A stretch of DNA of 64,000 bases from Rutidosis leptorrhynchoides. Lineage: Eukaryota; Streptophyta; Magnoliopsida; Asterales; Asteraceae. Positions within the stretch are counted from its first letter, which is position 1; each line of letters opens with the position of its first letter. Location of the stretch: contig NC_092341.1 of NCBI RefSeq assembly GCF_046630445.1, positions 291,008,501 through 291,072,500 of the forward strand, read 5' to 3'. The translations under genes were made by a program, and so were the position numbers. The notes under the pieces were generated by a model. The model had not been told where the DNA came from. It did not search any database and worked only from the letters and a program-made list of their open reading frames with translations. Shown piece by piece: positions 23,496 through 33,233 of the stretch.

Positions 23496-24814
23496 GTTGG
23501 TTGTAGGGAACTAGGATATGCATTAGTGTGTCTGACAGAGTCGTTAGGACGCATTAGTGAATCTAGACTACAACCGGATAGTTAGCCATTGCATTCTGAC
23601 ATACATTTGCTATAGATAGCACTTACTTGAATACTTGTGCATTATACTTGAATCATTCTTAGGCAAACTTTTTAATGGTACCCAACCTTCATCATACGAA
23701 TTCGTATCCCGCCACTTTTTGGTAACACACGTAAATTCATGATTCATACACGTATGGATGACGACGACTTCGTTAGTCACACTTGTTCGGGAACTCTGTC
23801 TCCCGGATTGTTATTTGCCACCGTTTCAACTTACTATCGGTTTCCCACTGGTGTTTCTTACTATCTACTTTTTAGTGTTACTACCATCACTACTCTGGAT
23901 GAGTATCGTCATCACTATTTATCGCTATGGTTGCGTACTACTTGTTATCATGACTCGTTACTCTTTTTATACCTAAATACATTATTGTTTGAATCGAACC
24001 GATTTGACGTTAACAATCATTTATACTCTTCCCGCGGGGAAACACTTCTTTAGAGTTGTAGAAACTATTTCGATTTAATACGAGTCACGTTTGAGACGTC
24101 GTTACATTTTGTTCATTTTAGATTTTCACGATGACACGAACTTGAACTCATGGAGTGATGTGGGAATGGAAGTATGATTTGGCGTAATATAACGACACTC
24201 GATCAACGTGGTTATATTACGGTAAGACATACCAAAGTTCTAGTGACGCGTGATGGTGGTTAGACTCGATCAACCTAAACACCACCATGTGCCATGTACA
24301 TGACTTCATCTTTTCATGTTTGGACATCCGAAAACTCCGAGAATATTTATAACAACCATACCGGGGACACACCTTCAATTATTGTCAAATTATATTTATG
24401 CTTCCGAATGAATTACCGATTCCATTCGACTTCAACCGTATGTCACACGGGTATACTAGCTCGTCCTCGCGCAGTCTTATTGACTAACTACAATTTACTC
24501 GTTATGCTCACATCGGGGCGGGAACTTCTTTTGCATCACCCTCGTACTTCCGGTTCAGGAGGTCCTTATTCTAAATTCTCAATGGAGAGCGACTCTTCAC
24601 GTCATACAAGTATTCGCCGCGAGGGTGGATAGTCCTAACAATCGTTTTCAAAACCCGATAAGAACTTGCCCCGACGAACGTTTTTGGAAACCGATAAATC
24701 TTCCGCGACGCGAATTTTCTTGAGAAACTTGTCCTAGCTAACGTTTTCAATTCCTAGCAAACGTGTTCAATATGCCTTAGGGAAATGTACCCCGTTTCGG
24801 ATTGAGATCCTCGT
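23496..24814 (+). other. Element D interior, no recognisable gene
   Basis: About 1.3 kb with only short open frames (up to 112 codons) that resemble no gag domain. Two stem-loops sharing a loop sequence lie at 24183-24288. Confidence 0.6.
24183..24288 (+). other. Twin stem-loops with a shared ACTCGATCAAC loop
   Basis: Stem-loop 1 pairs CGTAATATAAC (24183-24193) with GTTATATTACG (24211-24221). Stem-loop 2 pairs ATGGTGGT (24253-24260) with ACCACCAT (24281-24288). The stems differ, yet both loops contain ACTCGATCAAC (24197-24207 and 24264-24274). The function is unknown. Confidence 0.5.
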
Positions 24815-25640
24815 TCCACTTCTAGATTTTGGAGTACCTTACAAAAAGCCTCGGGACCGCGTTTAGACATGAGTACCGCGTACCATCCACAACCCGACGG
24901 ACCGAACAAACATGCGATTTAAACCTTGGAAACCATAATACAAGTTTGTATTACCAACTTCAAATTTACTTGAGAAAAGTATTTTCCTTTAACCGAATCC
25001 TCGTACTACAATGATTTTCATTCAAGTTTTAACGTCACTCCTTTTGAAACCACATGTGACCGGAAACGTCATTCTCCTTTGTCGAACCAAGTAAACGATG
25101 ATCAATTCACCGGGGCCGAGGTTATTCATGAGCAACCGAGAAAATTTATTCATATTCAGGTAAAACCCTACGCGACTCGTAATCACCAAGAGCTACGCCG
25201 ATGTTAGACGTAAACATTTCAAATTCCACGTGGGAAACCGCGTCACGTTAAGAGTCGCATCTTGGAAAGGTGCAATCCGTTTCGGGAAAACGTAGGAAGC
25301 TAAATCCGCAATATTTTGATCCTTTAAATTCTTGGGGTGTTTTGGACCCGTCGCTAGCCGTTTAGATTTTCCGGCTCATTTCGAGTCTCCGTTTATCCTA
25401 CATTCGATGTATCAACTCAAAGACGTGTTTTGCGAAACGAGAACTTGTTATCTCCTCTGATGAACTCACTATCGACGATAAACCTCACTTCCTAGGAGGA
25501 CCGGTTGAAACCATAAATCGTGAAGCCAAACCTTAAAACAACATATGATCCCGACAGTCAAAATTCGTTGAAATACCCTAGAACGTACTTCTCCCTCATT
25601 CGTAGAATTGGCAACACAAAATCTCGAGGAAGATTCAACA
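24815..25640 (+). pseudogene. Degraded integrase and chromodomain relic in element D
   Basis: Around 24828 a frame reads FWSTLQKASGP followed by [15 protein letters not shown], matching the integrase core of element C ([15 protein letters not shown]) up to a stop. From 25040 on, pieces resemble the integrase C-terminal region, and near 25460-25540 DELTIDDKPHF and GGPVETINREAK match the segment leading to the C chromodomain. Stops and frameshifts occur throughout, and the second catalytic Asp and Glu contexts are broken or absent. It cannot encode a working integrase. It shows that D descends from an autonomous chromovirus. Confidence 0.75.
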
Positions 25641-25656
25641 ACTACTACTTCCAACT

Positions 25657-25693
25657 AAATTTCGGGACGAAATTTCTTTTGAGGTGTGGATAA
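25657..25693 (+). promoter_or_regulatory. Purine-rich tract before the D 3' LTR
   Basis: Holds AAATTTCGGGACGAAATTT, which also stands before the 3' LTRs of C and G, followed by TTTTGAGGTGTGGATAA and the LTR start TGTAACATCC. Confidence 0.6.
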
Positions 25694-28219
25694 TGTAACA
25701 TCCCGCGTTTTTCCGTTAAATTTATTTTTAACACCGTCTTTTTTTTTATAATAATCTTTCGTATTTAAATTCGTAGTTTCCGTTGACTAACGTTCATAAT
25801 AATTCCGTCATTTAATTATAACATCTCTCGTTAACTTGCGTTTTAAAAATATTCGTTTGGTTAATTCCCGCACCCGCTCTGAAACTTGAGGGACTAGTTC
25901 CGCCACTTGACCAAAGAGGTGGCTAGTAGTTGACTAGTCAACCACTCACCACCTCCACCCCTCATTCATCCATTTCTTCTTCTTTCTTTCTTTCTTTTTT
26001 TCTCTCAAGAACACAAACATAAATCATCATCTAAATTCGGATCGGGAAGCAAACTTCAAAACAAATTACATATTTGGAATCCTCTCTTCATCCTCTACAA
26101 TTTGATACCAACTTCATCTCGTTTGGGTAACATTTCTAAAACTCTAGATTTCTCTAAATTCGTGTTTTTGATTTGAAATGGTGTTAGTTAGTGTCTATGG
26201 CTCGTGTGTAACATGAATATATGTTTTGTTTGCTCGATTTGTGGTTTGGAGTAACTAGTTTGTGTTCTTGAAATGGGTTTGCTTAATCTTTGATTTTGAA
26301 AGAGTAAATGTTGTTAGATTGTTAAAGTGCATGTTTTAAAAGTGTTACTAGCATCATTAGCTTCATTTTGATATGTAGGTTGATTTGTAAAACTTCAAAA
26401 ACGTGATTATTGATTTTGGATGCTTGACTAGGGTTTGCTAGTTCTTGAAATGGATTTTTGGATGCTTGAATGCCATGGAATATTAATTGTTAGTGATTAG
26501 TTGTAATGTATGCTTCATTACCTTCAAAACGGCATATCATATGTGTAAATTGGATTCCCGAAACTTAAAATGCGATTGATGAACTTGAAACTTTGAAAAT
26601 GGACTTTTAATGACCACTTGACGAGAAATCGGTTATTGAAAATGTTGTCTTTGTTTGATGAAACATGTTTAGTTGTGTTCCTTGTCAAAAGAGCTTTCCA
26701 ACGGTATAAGATACGTCTTCTAAGTGTTTACGGTTTGCGTTTTGTGCTAAATTGAATTTTGGATCAAGACTTGAACTTTTGAAACTGACCAGGCACCAGA
26801 CCACGTTATTTGTCGCGCCGCGGAGCTTTTTGTCGCGCCGTGGCCCAAAGGGTGATTTTAGAACATGTTTTTCAGGCTTTCTGACCTTCAACATAGGCAT
26901 TTGTCGCGCCGCGGAGCAATTTGTCGCGCCGCGACAATTGCCTGTTTCATCCGAACTTCAGCAAACTTGTTTTGGCCATAACTTTTTGACCGTAACTCCG
27001 TTTTCGATGAATCAAATATCGTTGGAAACGTAATAAGATTTCCTTTCTAATGGTAAGGTTTTGAAATGTCAACTCAAACTTTATTACAATCGTTCTAACA
27101 TGCTTCTATACTTGATTCTTGCATGAAACTTGACAACGTGGTTCACATGCTATACTATTCGAGTCGTAACGAGCCATAGGACTAATTGAACACATTTCAC
27201 CCAACCATGTGTCGTAACCGGTTAATTGATACAATTTACTTGTTTAGGTCAAGACTAAGCAACATTCATGCACACGTTTACTTTGTGAAGTACATTTATT
27301 ACTCGTGCACTCGAGGTGAGATCATAGTCCCACCTTTTCAACAACTTTTTATACTTTAAATTGTGGGCTGAGAAACATATACTTTGTTACATTTGGTGCT
27401 ACTTACTTTTATACTTTGAACACAAGTACAAGGAAAACAAACATTCCACAGCGAGTTAGAACAAAAATCCTCAATTCGATTATCATTAGTTACACTTGCA
27501 GGGTGTAAGCGAGAACTTATATTGTGTGGCCATACGGGTTTGACAAACCCTCACTACGGACGGTTCGCTACCGTCTACGGGTGAAATATATTTTTGAGAA
27601 ACAGTGTATGTTCTAACACTATAGTGATGGGGTTCAATGGAAGGAAACGTTAAGTCTTGATAATTGGGTGCTCGCGAACAATACTTTTGGAATGCAAACG
27701 ATTTTGATAATCAACTATGGGAATACTAAATCTTGTGGTTCAAAAACAACGTTTACAAATACATCTATGATTTCACCAACGTTTTTCGTTGACAGTTTTC
27801 TATATGTTTCTCAGGTTCATACATGGCTATTTGATACATGCTTCCGCGTACATTCATACTTGCTTGGGGTCAAGCATACATGCATACACTCTGATTTCTT
27901 GCTTGGGGTCAAGCATACATACATACATACGCTAGGGATAGCACTTTTGGATTCAAACTTTTGTTTACATACTTACGCTATTTATAACAACTGTGTTTTT
28001 CAACTTATATTATGTCGCCAGTTATTTCATTTATACTTTATGACTTTTGTAAACTTAGACTTGCTGTCGAATGGTTTTGTAAACTAAACTTGCAAGTCTT
28101 ATGCCTTTCAAATGAATGCGACATAATTTTGGTCAAACGAGTCTCATATAGGGACTACGACCACGCAACGGGACCTAAGTTAACGGCGCCGTCAATGACG
28201 ATTTGGTCGGGTCGCTACA
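25694..28219 (+). repeat. Element D 3' LTR
   Basis: Same length as the 5' LTR with an unbroken offset of 4738 bases to the end. It is followed by the cccga duplication, after which the acidic ORF of element C resumes. Confidence 0.92.
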
Positions 28220-28224
28220 CCCGA

Positions 28225-28385
28225 AGTCCTTAAGTTGTAACAATGACCCGGGAACCTCTAAACCACCAGGTTTTTCTAAACCAATGTGGATAACGACGGC
28301 TCGTATTAGGGGAACATCATATATCCCTAGAAACTTGGCAAAACGAACCAAAACCGAAGAAGAAGAAACAAGCGAGTCGGAATAA
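28225..28385 (+). pseudogene. Acidic accessory ORF of element C, 3' part
   Basis: Continues the frame of 20502-20955 after element D. This part is basic and Pro-rich at first, then has RNLAKRTKTEEEETSESE before the stop at 28383-28385. The total length divides by three once D and one target duplication are removed, which supports one original ORF. Confidence 0.7.
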
Positions 28386-28523
28386 GATAGTTGTATTAGT
28401 GTGGTGTAATATAAGTAATATAGTGTGCTTATGCTTTATGATATATGTAAAAATTGCTTGTATTAATAAGTATTTTTTTTTATGAATCTAACTCTTGTCT
28501 ATTTTACAGTATAAAAACACAAA

Positions 28524-29114
28524 ATGGATAGACAACCCAATATTTTAAGAGACCTACGCGGAGACATGATTGATGAAATCTTGTCTAGAGTCGGTCAGAA
28601 TTCTGCGGCACAACTATTTAAGGCGAGATCAGTTTGTAAGACATTCGAAGAACGTTCCAAGAATGCCTTGGTTTATAAAAGGCTTTCGTTCGAAAGATGG
28701 GGGATATCACATTGGGAAATCCATAAGTTACGATGTGTTTACTTTGACGCATTTATTACGGGGAACCCAAATGCTATTTTACGCAATGGGTTAATAAATT
28801 ATTTTGACTCAATATATCTGAATATTGGACTTCGTGATTTAGAAAAAGCGGCTAACATGCAACATAAAGAAGCATGTTATGCTTACGGATTAGTAATGTT
28901 CGCTTCTCACCAAAGTGAGAACAAGAACATCGGCCTACAACTATTAAACAAAACGTTTCCACAAGTGACAGAGTCGGTAATTGGGGTAAGAAATGAGGTT
29001 TTTAGATTGTTACGGGACTGTTGGACATTACGTAACCCTCGTCCCTTTGACGACGTTACAACACGCTGTCTTATCAACGGCTATAACGGTTATGTTCCAC
29101 AAGACCAAGGATGA
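28524..29114 (+). CDS. F-box protein encoded inside LTR retrotransposon C
   Basis: An intact 196-codon frame from ATG 28524 to TGA 29112. Residues about 7-55 read as an F-box (LRDLRGDMIDEILSRV, then a KARSVCKTFEERS stretch). Residues about 80-145 hold GNPNAILRNGLINYF and GLRDLEKAANMQHKEACYAYGLVMF, a Sel1-like arrangement seen in plant F-box proteins of the At1g67623 type. Such proteins usually bind SKP1 through the F-box and present substrates to a CUL1 ubiquitin ligase. It lies between the acidic ORF and gag, within C's LTRs and duplication, so it travels with the element. It is not a normal Ty3/gypsy component. A pyrimidine-rich stretch and a ttttacag acceptor-like site sit 15 bases before the ATG. 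It is intact while gag and pol of this copy are damaged. F-box identity is by pattern only; the substrate is unknown. Confidence 0.75.
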   Translation: MDRQPNILRDLRGDMIDEILSRVGQNSAAQLFKARSVCKTFEERSKNALVYKRLSFERWGISHWEIHKLRCVYFDAFITGNPNAILRNGLINYFDSIYLNIGLRDLEKAANMQHKEACYAYGLVMFASHQSENKNIGLQLLNKTFPQVTESVIGVRNEVFRLLRDCWTLRNPRPFDDVTTRCLINGYNGYVPQDQG

Positions 29115-29548
29115 GAAGTAATCCTAGTAAAACCAGAATGCATGACTTGTTTCTGGACGTATGAATTACGTGCCTTTATTGCCTTTGCTGAACGACTTGT
29201 GTACTAGCTAGAATTATCTTTACAACCATCTTGCATCAAATTTATTGTGTGCTATATTTCATGCTATATGTAAAATAAGCGGTATTGTAAGTTTGTAAAA
29301 TATTGTATAAAAGTTTGAACGCGAAATATTATTATAAATAGTTTTTCATATAGAATTGTAGTAGTTGAATTGTATATTAGCTACTAAGTATGAACTTAAC
29401 GGGTAGGTACTACCCGAATTTAAACTTATAAAACGCTAATATGAAGAAAAAGCTTTTATAAATGAGTTCATATTATGCTACGAAATACTATTAACTACTC
29501 TTAATATTCTGCATGATTAACTTGTTCCATTTGACTATTTTGAAGGAA
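29115..29548 (+). other. Spacer between F-box ORF and gag, with a purine-tract-like copy
   Basis: Non-coding. TTAACGGGTAGGTAC at 29396-29410 repeats the sequence found before 3' LTRs of this family (33219-33233, 54478-54492). It is followed by tacccgaatttaaac, which resembles an LTR start of the F family. A ctattttgaag acceptor-like site ends just before the gag ATG. Confidence 0.55.
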
Positions 29549-30057
29549 ATGGCACCGACTACTCGACACACCGTGAATATGAATGAAGAGGAATTCCGTA
29601 CTTTTCTAGCTTCAAACATAGCCGCAGTATAGGCTGCGCTACATACCAACAATAACCTTGGATCTAGCAGTACAGGAAATCGTGTAGGATGCACCTACAA
29701 AGAATTCACTGCCTGCAAACCTTTGGAATTTGATGGAACCGAAGGACCGATCGGATTGAAACGGTGGACCGAGAAGGTCGAATCGGTGTTTGCCATAAGT
29801 AAGTGTACTGAAGAGGACAAAGTAAAGTACGCTACGCATACCTTCACAGGTTCTGCGTTAACATGGTGGAATACCTATCTAGAGCAAGTGGGACAAGACG
29901 ATGCGTACGCACTACCGTGGTCAGCATTCAAGCACTTGATGAACGAGAAGTACCGTCCCAGAACCGAGGTCAATAAGCTCAAGACAGAACTTAGAGGGTT
30001 ACGAACCCAAGGATTTGATATTACCACGTACGAAAGACGATTCACAGAATTGATATT
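29549..30057 (+). pseudogene. Gag fragment of element C
   Basis: ATG at 29549 is followed by a TAG at 29630 (probably CAG originally). The rest of the frame carries the retrotransposon gag domain, with FDGTEGPIGLKRWTEKVE, HTFTGSALTWWNTYL and FKHLMNEKYRPRTE. It ends near YERRFTELI at about 30055, where a deletion joins it out of frame to the end of the protease. The gag C-terminus, any zinc knuckle and the protease active site are missing. Confidence 0.82.
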
Positions 30058-33000
30058 AAACTGGTTAGCGAAACATTTAAGATTGATTTGATACCAGTAG
30101 AGTTAGGGAGTTTTGATGTGATAATCAGTATGGACTGGTTGAAAGAAGTGAAAGCAGAGATCGTTTGTTACAAAAATGCAATTCGCATTATACGAGAAAA
30201 AGGAAAACCCTTAATGGTGTACGGAGAAAAGGGCAACACGAAGCTACATCTTATTAGTAATTTGAAGGCACAAAAACTAATAAGAAAAGGTTGCTATGCT
30301 GTTCTAGCACACGTCGAGAAAGTACAAACTGAAGAAAAGAGCATCAATGATGTTCCCATTGCAAAAGAATTTCCCGATGTATTTCCGAAAGAATTACCGG
30401 GATTACCCCCACATCGATCCGTTGAATTTCAAATAGATCTTGTACCAGGAGCTGCACCAATAGCTCGTGCTCCTTACAGACTCGCACCCAGCGAGATGAA
30501 AGAACTGCAAAGCCAATTACAAGAACTTTTAGAGCGTGGTTTCATTCGACCAAGCACATCACCGTGGGGAGCTCCTGTTTTGTTTGTCAAGAAGAAAGAT
30601 GGTACATTCAGGTTGTGTATCGACTACCGAGAGTTGAACAAACTTACCATCAAGAACCGCTGCCCACTACCGAGAATTGACGACTTATTTGATCAACTAC
30701 AAGGCTCGTCTGTTTATTCAAAGATTGACTTACGTTCCGGGTATCATCAAATGCGGGTGAAAGAAGATGATATTCCAAAGACTGCTTTCAGAACACGTTA
30801 CGGTCATTACGAGTTTATGGTCATGCCATTTGGTTTAACTAATGCACCAGCTGTGTTCATGGACCTTATGAACCGAGTGTGTGGACCATACCTTGATAAG
30901 TTTGTCATTGTTTTCATTGATGACATACTTATTTACTCAAAGAATGACCAAGAACACAGTGAACATTTGAGAAAGGTGTTAGAAGTATTGAGGAAGGAAG
31001 AATTGTACGCTAAGTTTTCAAAGTGTGCATTTTGGTTGGAAGAAGTTCAATTCCTCGGTCACATAGTGAACAAAGAAGGTATTAAGGTGGATCCGGCAAA
31101 GATAGAAACTGTTGAAAAGTGGGAAACCCCGAAAACTCCGAAACACATACGCCAGTTTTTAGGACTAGCTGGTTACTACAGAAGGTTCATCCAAGACTTT
31201 TCCAGAATAGCAAAACCCTTGACTGCATTAACGCATAAAGGGAAGAAATTTGAATGGAATGATGAACAAGAGAAAGCGTTTCAGTTATTGAAGAAAAAGC
31301 TAACTACGGCACCTATATTGTCATTGCCTGAAGGGAATGATGATTTTGTGATTTATTGTAACGCATCAAAGCAAGGTCTCGGTTGTGTATTAATGCAACG
31401 AACGAAGGTGATTGCTTATGGGTCTAGACAATTGAAGATTCACGAACAAAATTATACGACGCATGATTTGGAATTAGGCGCGGTTGTTTTTGCATTAAAG
31501 ACTTGGAGGCACTACTTATATGGGGTCAAAAGTATTATATATACTGACCACAAAAGTCTTCAACACATATTTAATCAGAAACAACTGAATATGAGGCAGC
31601 GTAGGTGGATTGAATTGTTGAATGATTACGACTTTGAGATTCGTTACCACCCAGGAAAGGCAAATGTGGTAGCCGATGCCTTGAGCAGGAAGGACAGAGA
31701 ACCCATTCGAGTAAAATCTATGAATATAATGATTCATAATAACCTTACTACTCAAATAAAGGAGGCGCAACAAGGAGTTTTAAAAGAGGGAAATTTAAAG
31801 GATGAAATACCCAAGGGATCGGAGAAGCATCTTAATATTCGGGAAGACGGAACCCGGTATAGGGCTAAAAGGATTTGGGTACCAAAATTTGGAGATATGA
31901 GAGAAATGGTACTTAGAGAAGCTCATAAAACCAGATACTCAATACATCCTGGAACGGGGAAGATGTACAAGGATCTCAAGAAACATTTTTGGTGGCCGGG
32001 TATGAAAGCCGATGTTGCTAAATATGTAGGAGAATGTTTGACGTATTCTAAGGTCAAAGCTGAGCATCAGAAACCATCAGGTCTACTTCAACAACCCAAA
32101 ATCCCGGAATGGAAATGGGAAAACATTACCATGGATTTCATCACTAAATTGCCAAGGACTGCAAGTGGTTTTGATACTATTTGGGTAATAGTTGATCGTC
32201 TCACCAAATCAGCACACTTCCTGCTAATAAGAGAAGATGACAAGATGGAGAAGTTAGCACGACTGTATTTAAAGGAAGTCGTCTCCAGACATGGAATACC
32301 AATCTCTATTATCTCTGATAGGGATGGTAGATTTATTTCAAGATTCTGGCAGACATTACAGCAAGCATTAGGAGCTCGTCTAGACATGAGTACTGCCTAT
32401 CATCCACAAACTGATGGGCAGAGCGAAAGGACGATACAAACGCTTGAAGACATGCTACGAGCATGTGTTATTGATTTCGGAAACAGTTGGAATCGACATC
32501 TACCGTTAGCAGAATTTTCCTACAACAACAGCTACCATTCAAGTATTGAGATGGCGCCGTTTGAAGCACTTTATGGTAGAAAGTGCAGGTCTCCAATTTG
32601 TTGGAGTGAAGTGGGGGATAGACAAATTACGGGTCCGGAGATTATACAAGAAACTACCGAGAAGATCATCCAAATTCAACAACGGTTGAAAACTGCCCAA
32701 AGTCGACAAAAGAGCTACGCTGACATTAAAAGAAAAGATATAGAATTTAAAATTGGAGAGATGGTCATGCTTAAAGTTGCACCTTGGAAAGGCGTTGTTC
32801 GATTTGGTAAACGAGGTAAATTAAATCCAAGGTATATTGGACCATTCAAGATTATTGATCGTGTCGGACCAGTAGCTTACCGACTTGAGTTACCTCAACA
32901 ACTCGCAGTTGTACATAACACTTTCCACGTCTCGAATTTGAAGAAATGTTTTGCTAAAGAAGATCTCACTATTCCGTTAGATGAAATCCAAATCAACGAA

Positions 33001-33198
33001 AAACTTCAATTCATCGAAGAACCCGTCGAAATAATGGATAGAGAGGTTAAAAGACTTAAGCAAAACAAGATACCAATTGTTAAGGTTCGATGGAATGCTC
33101 GTAGAGGACCCGAGTTCACCTGGGAGCGTGAAGATCAGATGAAGAAGAAATACCCGCATCTATTTCCAGAAGATTCGTCAACACCTTCAACAGCTTAA
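30058..33198 (+). pseudogene. Pol of element C: protease end, reverse transcriptase, RNase H, integrase, chromodomain
   Basis: A 1036-codon open stretch begins with the last part of the protease ([16 protein letters not shown]); it has no natural start because the deletion removed what precedes it. Numbering from 30088: reverse transcriptase with FIDDIL at 276-281; RNase H with YCNAS, where Asn-425 replaces the catalytic Asp kept in element G; integrase with zinc-finger residue Tyr-653 in place of the Cys in G (ECLTY versus ECLTC); and a catalytic triad Asp-683, Asp-744, Glu-780 with 35 residues between the last two. The C-terminus ([20 protein letters not shown], then [16 protein letters not shown]) is a chromodomain of Tekay-like chromoviruses. 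The frame is long but at least two functional residues are altered. Confidence 0.88.
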
Positions 33199-33233
33199 AA
33201 TTTCGGGACGAAATTTATTTAACGAGTAGGTAC
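33199..33233 (+). promoter_or_regulatory. Purine tract before the C 3' LTR
   Basis: Contains AATTTCGGGACGAAATTT and then TTAACGAGTAGGTAC, directly before the TGTAGTGACCC LTR start. The inverted-repeat character of AATTTCGGGACGAAATTT is shared with D, G and, with one change, F. Confidence 0.65.

Larger units (their letters stand above)
20956..28219 (+). mobile_element. Element D: young non-autonomous chromovirus derivative inside element C
   Basis: Its LTRs (20956-23481 and 25694-28219) are each 2526 bp with a constant 4738-base offset, and every stretch I compared was identical. The duplication cccga is at 20951-20955 and 28220-28224. The 2.2-kb interior has an initiator-Met primer site, a purine tract and degraded integrase-chromodomain sequence but no usable gag or pol. 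Near-identical LTRs around a dead interior imply recent mobilisation in trans. Confidence 0.93.

Noticed and set aside
31516..32387. Minus-strand frames within element C pol
   Set aside because: Antisense shadows of a frame with clear RNase H and integrase motifs; they recur in G for the same reason.
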